Assembly (NCBI RefSeq): GCF_030272615.1
Contig: NC_081413.1
Location: forward strand, 23,624,501 to 23,688,500
Length of the DNA: 64,000 nt
Source: Cryptomeria japonica
Taxonomy: Eukaryota > Streptophyta > Pinopsida > Cupressales > Cupressaceae
Reading direction: 5' to 3'
The position numbers and the translations under genes are program-made. This document shows, piece by piece, positions 58,201-64,000 of the stretch (the stretch's first letter is position 1; the number at the start of each line of letters is the position of its first letter). Under the pieces are notes generated by a model, which was given only the letters and a program-made list of their open reading frames with translations, made no database searches and had not been told where the DNA came from.

Positions 58201-60911
58201 TCAGATGCCACTCTCACCAGATGCTGCACCACCATCACCACCTGCTCCCCCACTCGTCCATGCACCACCTGATCTATCTCTCTGTGGAGGCCCCATCAAT
58301 CCCCCACTAGCTCTTGCACCCCCTGACCTGTCTCTTCGTAGAGGACCCATCACACCCCCATTGCTCTGCATCCTCTGGGATCGCTCTGATCTGGCCTGTC
58401 GCATCTGCGAATAGCTCAATGCTCGCTGACTGGATGGTACCACCTGCTCATATAGGCCCCGCCAATAATCAACCTCTCCACCTGCTCTCCGTACCTCCCT
58501 CGCCAATGCTTCCATAGATGGCCCTTGTCCCTGTACTCCCTCCAAAACCCTCACTCTCTCCTGCAACTGGATCAACCTGTCCATGGCCTGATCTCTCTCC
58601 TACAGCACTACAGTCAGCTCTGACTCTCGTGCAAATAGCTACAACCTCCGCCTCCAAATCCTCCACCCGTGTCTCAGATGCCTCAAGTCAAGACTACAAA
58701 TGTACTATAAGTCGCTCCCGCACATCTCCACCTGATCCCTCTCCTGTCTCCATGGCTGCCTCACTGGTATATCCCTCTCCAGTGGCTCCCTCCCCTCTAT
58801 CCATTAGTATCTCCCTCTCCATACCTCTCCCACCCAATCTAACTTCTCCCTGCATCAATGGTTCCTGCGATATCCACAGTGGCAATCCGCCTCTCCCTCT
58901 CCGCTAGATCCGACTGGCCAACCCACCACCTCCTCCACCTCCTCCACCACCCCCACCACCTCCTCCACCACCTCCTCCATCTCCTCTCCCTCCTCCACCT
59001 GCTATCGGTCCTTGACCTCCTGCCCTCCTCCATCTCCGTCCCCTCTAATCCTCAAAATCGGGCACCGGCTCTGTTGGATCAGATATCCGTAGAATCGGAT
59101 GAGCCACCAGGTACCGCGTGTACTCATCTGATACCCCTACATCCATAACCCTTGGTCGTATATCCCAAGGTCTTGCCTGCAGCATCTGAAACTCTGCTAG
59201 TGCCTAGTCATACGGAAGTATGGCATATCTCTCTCATATCACCCGTGCATACTCTCCTGAACCACTAGGTAACCCCTGTCGCCGCCCAAACTGTCTCAAC
59301 ACTCTACCGGGCACCTGTCTCTCTACATGATACGAGGTCCTCCCAATGAGGAATGGGGTCATAAACACATATGGTAGTGCCTCAGCATCGTCATCCTAGG
59401 GCTCGCACTCCAGATAGGGTTTCCATATAACTGCATCAATATCATCCAATACCCGCCGCCACCACTCTAACTTCCCCAGGTGGGGCTAACTCATCATACC
59501 GCTATACATGAACATATACGGCTGATTCACTGCTTGGAATCTGAGACTCATTGGTCGAGTCACTGGTAAATGCTCCCACACCTAAATATGTAGCAGCATC
59601 ACTCCCACTGCTAGTGAGCCCCTACCACGGTATACCACCTCATGCAGCCCCTGATAAAGGTGCGCCAGTACGCACGGTCCCCAGACAAATTGGGTCCCCT
59701 CTGTAATCATCTGCTCTATCACCTATCCCCATCCGACGACCAGACCATGCGAGCACCTATCAGGACACAGTAGTCCTCCCACAAATGCCAGAAAAAACTG
59801 TTGGTAAAGGCTCGTATAATGTAGCAATCTCCTCCCAGGCAATGGAGTCATCATCAATGAATACATCCTCATCAAAGAATCTTTGTACTGCTAGAGTCCA
59901 CCAGGATCTATCATATGTAACCAACTCCCCCCGAATCAAAATACGCAGGATGCACCACACATGCTCCAGGGTCACTGTCATCTCCTCCTGTGCAAGGTGA
60001 AATGTACACGTCTCATTGTGCCAGCGCTCTGCTAATACGGTAATCAATCTGTGATTCATCCGAATCACGGGCATGTGCATCACATCATAAAAACTAGTCA
60101 TGACAATGCAATCAATCTTGGCCTCTGTCAGCTGATCCCGCAACCCCTGTGTCGCCGGATGTCTCTCGCGTAACTGCAACACGCGTAGATCCTCTTGCAC
60201 ACGGGCATCAATCAATCATCATCAATTGTTTTGTTTTCAAACTTTCTTAAAGTTTAAACCTAGACTATCAACAAATACTTTGATCAAGTATCTTCGGGTC
60301 TCAATAGGTAAGCAATCATGACACACCTAGACTTCAACAAACATTTATCCTAAATGACCTAAGTCTCATCAAGCTGCTATGGTTCAAAACAACTCCCACT
60401 TTGCCTCCCTATCCATCCATCTTTGGCATCGAGAGATTTTCACACAAACTGGGGCATCCATTATCTTGCAAACAAAAGCGCTACTTCTCTACAATAGCGC
60501 TAAACCCCTAACAAAAGCACTTAATCAGCTATCCAAAAGCACTAAAACTACAAACGTGCTACAACAACTATACAATAGCGCTGATTAATGACAAAAGCGC
60601 TCAATTAACCACTCAATAGTGCCAATCCAACAATAACGCCTAAACAAGTCTACAATAGCGGTAAAAGTTCAAAAGCGCTCAAACAACACCTTAATAGCGC
60701 CATTGCGGCACAATAGTGCTAGTTAATTGGATAATAGCGCCAAAACGTAGTTTCAGCATTATTGTCCCGACTCAACTTCAACTCAGCAGAAAACGTATCA
60801 AAAATGCATAAAAATTGAAATTTCAAATTTGCGTACCGCTGGTCCATAGTCGTCTGGCCGCTAGAACCGACGGACTCGCTCGAATTGGTGCTTGGCTACT
60901 GGTACCGACAT
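58201..60911 (-). pseudogene. antisense plant mobile domain (PMD) gene of element D
   Basis: Minus strand, opposite to the element. A short first exon near 60911-60830 shares AATTCGAGCGAG-type sequence with the element C copy and is followed by GT; the main exon starts near 60215. There, around residue 60, come LAERWHNETCTFHL and MTVTLEHVWCILRILIRGE, the PMD signature. After a frameshift near 59795 come FVGGLLCPDRCSHGLVVGWG (59.72 kb), LAHLYQGLHEVVYRG, WEHLPVTRP and, near 59.3 kb, RVLRQFGRRQGLP. A poly-Gly linker follows (59013-58921), then a coiled-coil tail (58584-58201: LIQLQERVRVLEGVQ) with two copies of GG(V/L)MGP..RDRSGGA. Host PMD proteins act in the nucleus in silencing and genome stability. 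Stops and frameshifts make this copy dead. Confidence 0.85.
60476..60743 (-). repeat. AGCGCT-containing array inside the antisense gene
   Basis: About fourteen units of CAATAGCGCTAA or CAAAAGCGCT type with a period of 17-24 bases. Read on the minus strand they are TAGCGCTATTG units, the same as in the leader at 45683-45914. In the antisense gene the array falls between the first short exon and the main exon, so in a probable intron. Confidence 0.85.
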
Positions 60912-61311
60912 CCTGACTGCTGCTCACTCCTCTTAAAAGTCAATCTCAGAGCTTTGGTTTCACACTGGTCGCGGTAACAAATGATTCTATTTTCACCCCT
61001 TTCTCCCCATTTAAACCCTTCGCAGTCATTGTAATTTTCCCCCGCTCATCGCCGTGGTCCCCGTGAATTTTCCGAGCCTACGATTTCTCCATTTTACCCC
61101 CGATTTCTTCTATTTTTCACCCACGTTGCTAACTTCTTCTCTTCTACCACCCTGCCAATTTTCATTCTTTTTCGAGAGATCGCCCAATTTTTTGAAAATT
61201 TTCGACCCATCTCTTGAGGGGGCATACCACCCACTAAATTAACATTTATGGGGTATATTCTTCACACCTATTTTTCTTTCTTTGAAACGACGCGATAAAC
61301 CGCACCGTCTT

Positions 61312-61324
61312 AAAGAGGGGCAAA
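61312..61324 (+). promoter_or_regulatory. element D polypurine tract
   Basis: AAAGAGGGGCAAA directly before the TG of the 3' LTR; the same core occurs in element C. Confidence 0.9.
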
Positions 61325-62739
61325 TGTAGTCACATAAATCTGTCCAATTTAATTAAATGAATATTTCCTATTTATTTGATTAAAAATCCATTAGCCATCA
61401 GTTAATTAAATTAATATTTAATTAATTCATCTTCAAACATTCTCCTATTAATTAAATAAATTATTCAATTTATTTTAATTAATTCATTCAACCAAAATCA
61501 CAAATCAATTAAATGAATAAATACTATTTATTTAATTTAATCCCCTATTCCTCTTTTAAATAAATTAAATCAAACATTTATTTAAATCATTTATTCCCCC
61601 CGCTTGCATTTTCCTACAAATGCAATTTGCACACATTTATTGAAATAAATGAATTTTTATTTTAATAAAATCCTATTTTCCCTCACCCACCAAACTCACT
61701 TGCATTCCTAAACCCCCTTCTAGATTCTTCTAACCCTTCCTAATTAGCCTAATCCATCCCCTAATTATTGTCACATTCCTAAGCAACTTGGAGTCACTTC
61801 TCAAAGACTTCAAAGTCTTTAAAAAACATTTAATGCTTTGTATGTTCAACAATTTAACCTCCAAAGTCTTCCAAACCACTAATGGCTCTTACATGACCAT
61901 TTATGGCTCTTACATAACCATTTATGGTTATTTCAACTTGCACTCATGTGTCTCCTCAAGCATTTATTGCTTTGACCATGTTTATCCCTTTTGCCTTTGC
62001 ACAAGAGTTTATCCATTGGATAAAAGCTCTATTCTTTGAATAAAGAGTTTATTCATTCAACTAACCTTGACCCTAGCCCCTAAGTTAACTCCCAGGTCAT
62101 GTCAAGCATTTAATGCTTATTCCCTCTCCTCTCAACCTATCTCACATTGACACTTGTCATCTTGGGATTGGGTTGAAAGCCTTCACATGGATCCCAAATC
62201 ATTCAATCCTGACCCTTGTTGAGATTACTCAATCTCAACCATCCATTGCTCCATTTTACCTATAAATAGAGCCCATTTCTTCATAATCCAAATCCTGAAA
62301 ACTTGTATGCATTTAAGCTATAGGCATTTTAAGAGAGCATTTTAGCATAATCAACTAATATCTTGTCATTTTGGATAAAATAAATCATTTTAGTATCATT
62401 AGTATAGTATTAGCTTTTTATTCATATTTAGAGCAAATACTTCAATCTCAAACTTCCATAAGCATCCATAGTGCAAAAAGCTGCTGAGAGCTACACTATT
62501 TTGGAACTTGGAGAGGAGAGGAACAAAGGAGAAGAAACCAAGAGCATGTTAGGAGGCATTTGGAGATGCCTTATCATATTTACCTTCTTAGTTAGATATT
62601 CTGTCATGCTTTTGATATCTCTTTTGATATGCTTGTGTAGGAAAGTATTTTGTTTGTGATTTTTGACACTAACAGTTTGGCTTTTCTTCTTGTTTGTGTT
62701 TTGTTATCATTGACTAACCTTTTTTTTTGCAGAGCATCA
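61325..62739 (+). repeat. element D 3' LTR
   Basis: TGTAGTCACATAAATC to GCAGAGCATCA, 1,415 bp. A 21-base stretch near 62632-62652 (GTGTAGGAAAGTATTTTG area) is absent from the 5' LTR and accounts for the length difference. TATAAATA at 62261-62268. Confidence 0.95.
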
Positions 62740-62744
62740 CCACC

Positions 62745-63135
62745 TCTTCTTGTTTTTTTTAATTTTCTTCTTCTTGTTTTCTAGTAGCTTCTTCCTCTCT
62801 TTGGATTGCAATTTCCTCTTGCCTTCTGTCATGCTCCTCTTTTTGTTGTCTAGAAAGTGTTTCTTCTTTTGGAGTAACTTATCCATAGCCTAAGATTGAT
62901 TTTTTTTTATCCATTTGAGATTTAGGTTGTATGGGTTCTAGAAGACCTTCTTTTCTTTTTCCCACAGGACCCGTTCCAGTGTATCCCATTTTCTATAGGA
63001 TGTTGAATGCTTTCCCATATTTTTCTGTGGGTATACTAACATTATTGATTTTTTGTTGAACTTCTTCGTCCTTATATAGCCATTGTAGCACATATTTGTC
63101 TTAAGTTTCGTTAGATAATATCCCGCTCTAACAAA
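62745..63135 (-). pseudogene. element C linker with G-patch-like motif
   Basis: Right-hand continuation of element C after element D. On the minus strand 63019-62883 encodes YGKAFNIL, a stop, KMGYTGTGPVGKRKEG, then LLEPIQP and a closing LGYG, the same G-patch-like arrangement as in element D. It lies in a different frame from the protease, so a frameshift separates them. A Lys/Glu-rich coiled stretch runs to the insertion point. Confidence 0.65.
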
Positions 63136-63996
63136 TTATCCATCATAGATTTGAAGAGGTTTTTGCGGGAGTTGTGGTTGTGAATTTGTTGGTTTCGCAT
63201 AAGATCTTGGGGAAAGTGCTAGAGCCTGTAGAAAATACTCTCCCATTCCCTTATCATTCAATTTCATCTTCTTATAAAATTTTTCTAAGGTTGATGTGAA
63301 CAATTTTTCTTGGGATGAGGTGATAGGAGAGAATGCTTCTCTATTATGAGGAACTATGGCATCTTGAGCTGGCTTCAAATTGCTGCAATACTGAGTTGAA
63401 TCTGCTGAAATTGTTATCTCTTGTCTATTATAAGAAAATAAAACACATTGGGGATATGTCAAAGGGACTACCTGCATATAATGGATCCATGGTCTGCCCA
63501 AAAGAATGTTATAGGATAGATTCAAGTCCAGTACTTGATAGACTGTATCTCTTTGAACTGGTCCTATTCTGAGTGGTAATACCACTGTTCCTTTAGAGGA
63601 TTGCTCTTCTTGATCATATGTTTTGATGGTTATTTTCTTTCTGGGATCCACTGCTTCTTTTGAAAAACCTAGAGCATGAACTAAACTCAATGCACAAATC
63701 TTTAAGCCTGCTCCTCCATCTATGAGAACATGTTTGACGCACGTTTTGTGAATAAGCACTTCAATGTGTAGTGGAGCATTGTGGGGATGTTGTAATGACA
63801 TGTCGTCATGTTCTGTGAATGATAAGAAATGAGGAGCTATGAGGTGTCCCGCCATGGTTTGGAACTGATCAACATCCAATTCTTTAGAGACTGTGGTTTT
63901 GACTAGATATTTTTCTAATATTTCCTTATGCATTGGTGAGAGTTTTAGTAGCTCTAGGATTGATGTCTGCGTAGGGGTTTTCTGTAATTGATCCAC
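63136..63996 (-). pseudogene. element C aspartic protease (continues past window)
   Basis: 286 open codons; MDQLQKTPTQTSILELLKLS is the standard lead-in. VLIDGGAGLKIC is the active site (Asp-Gly-Gly in place of Asp-Ser/Thr-Gly), VLPLRIG and YNILLGRPWIHYMQ follow. It matches the element D protease from 50028. The first residue at 63996 is simply where the frame meets the window edge; gag should lie to the right, outside the window. Confidence 0.9.
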
Positions 63997-64000
63997 TATG

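Larger units (their letters stand above)
44192..62739 (+). mobile_element. element D: Tat-like Ty3/Gypsy retrotransposon
   Basis: A complete 18.5-kb plus-strand element with LTRs of 1,394 and 1,415 bp, flanked by the perfect five-base duplication CCACC (44187-44191 and 62740-62744). Order: 5' LTR, primer site, periodic array, 2.4-kb leader, gag, protease, G-patch-like linker, RT, RNase H, archaeal-type RNase H, integrase, internal G tract, CAT-rich spacer, antisense PMD gene, purine tract, 3' LTR. The LTRs differ at only a few per cent of sites by eye, fewer than in elements A or B. It is inserted in element C in opposite orientation and is the youngest large insertion here. It is inactive: many stops, a protease frameshift, RT and RNase H active-site losses. 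Confidence 0.95.
25107..64000 (-). mobile_element. element C: Tat-like Ty3/Gypsy, split by two insertions
   Basis: The minus-strand element runs from its 3' LTR at 25107-26258 rightwards past the window end, so its 5' LTR and gag are not seen. Its parts in plus-strand order are: 3' LTR, purine tract, antisense plant mobile domain gene (26765-28763 and 36908-37950), CAT/ATG-rich spacer, internal G-rich tract, integrase, archaeal-type RNase H, RNase H, reverse transcriptase, linker (to 44191), then after element D a G-patch-like segment and protease (62883-63996). The parts join in the right order once elements B and D are set aside. The dual RNase H and the antisense extra ORF fit the Tat lineage. 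Confidence 0.85.

Noticed and set aside
57924-58310. His/Ser-rich 128-codon ORF
   Set aside because: Translation of CAT/ATC low-complexity sequence and of the antisense strand of the PMD gene tail.
58518-59148. Pro/Ser-rich and Leu/His-rich plus-strand ORFs, and the Arg/Trp-rich minus-strand frame
   Set aside because: Shadows of the PMD Gly-rich and coiled-coil coding region; codon-level sense is on the minus strand in the Gly frame.

Overview
The window looks like intergenic DNA from a large, repeat-rich seed-plant genome. The AT-rich background, the plant-type LTR retrotransposons stacked inside one another and the extent of decay would suit a gymnosperm or another big-genome plant, but species cannot be read from the sequence. 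I see no intact host gene. Almost everything recognisable is a transposable element or its remnant, and every element protein is broken by stops or frameshifts.

Layout. 1-4.7 kb is AT-rich with only two weak terminal-exon candidates. 4.2-6.8 kb carries a loose array of short imperfect palindromes split by a solo LTR (4715-6249). 7571-14988 is a minus-strand, pol-less, Copia-type LTR element (element A) with a gag relic and a second ORF of about 1,090 codons. 15.3-19.6 kb is a tandem duplication into which a 5'-truncated LINE inserted (15568-19307, 11-bp target-site duplication); it carries an extra ORF downstream of RNase H. 19.3-21.3 kb is featureless. 21.36-23.9 kb holds an orphan decayed ORF split by another solo LTR.

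From 23.9 kb to the right edge the window is dominated by Tat-like Ty3/Gypsy DNA. Element C (minus strand; 3' LTR 25107-26258, running past 64000) has been split twice: by a Copia element B (minus, 28764-36907, itself carrying a probable solo LTR at about 32.29-33.03 kb) and by a second Gypsy, element D (plus, 44192-62739, with CCACC duplicated on both sides). C and D share an architecture: gag (seen in D), protease, a G-patch-like motif, reverse transcriptase, RNase H, a second archaeal-type RNase H, integrase, an internal G-rich tract, then an antisense gene for a plant mobile domain (PMD) protein lying between integrase and the 3' LTR. The antisense gene appears intron-containing and ends in a low-complexity linker and a coiled-coil-like tail.

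A wider theme is that element types with no common origin (Tat Gypsy, pol-less Copia-type, LINE) each carry an extra non-replicative ORF with a globular N-terminal half, a low-complexity linker and a charged or coiled-coil-like tail. Only the Gypsy ones can be called PMD with confidence. Short periodic repeats of about 20-21 bp sit in the leaders of the Gypsy elements, and in D a matching array lies in the antisense gene in the opposite orientation.
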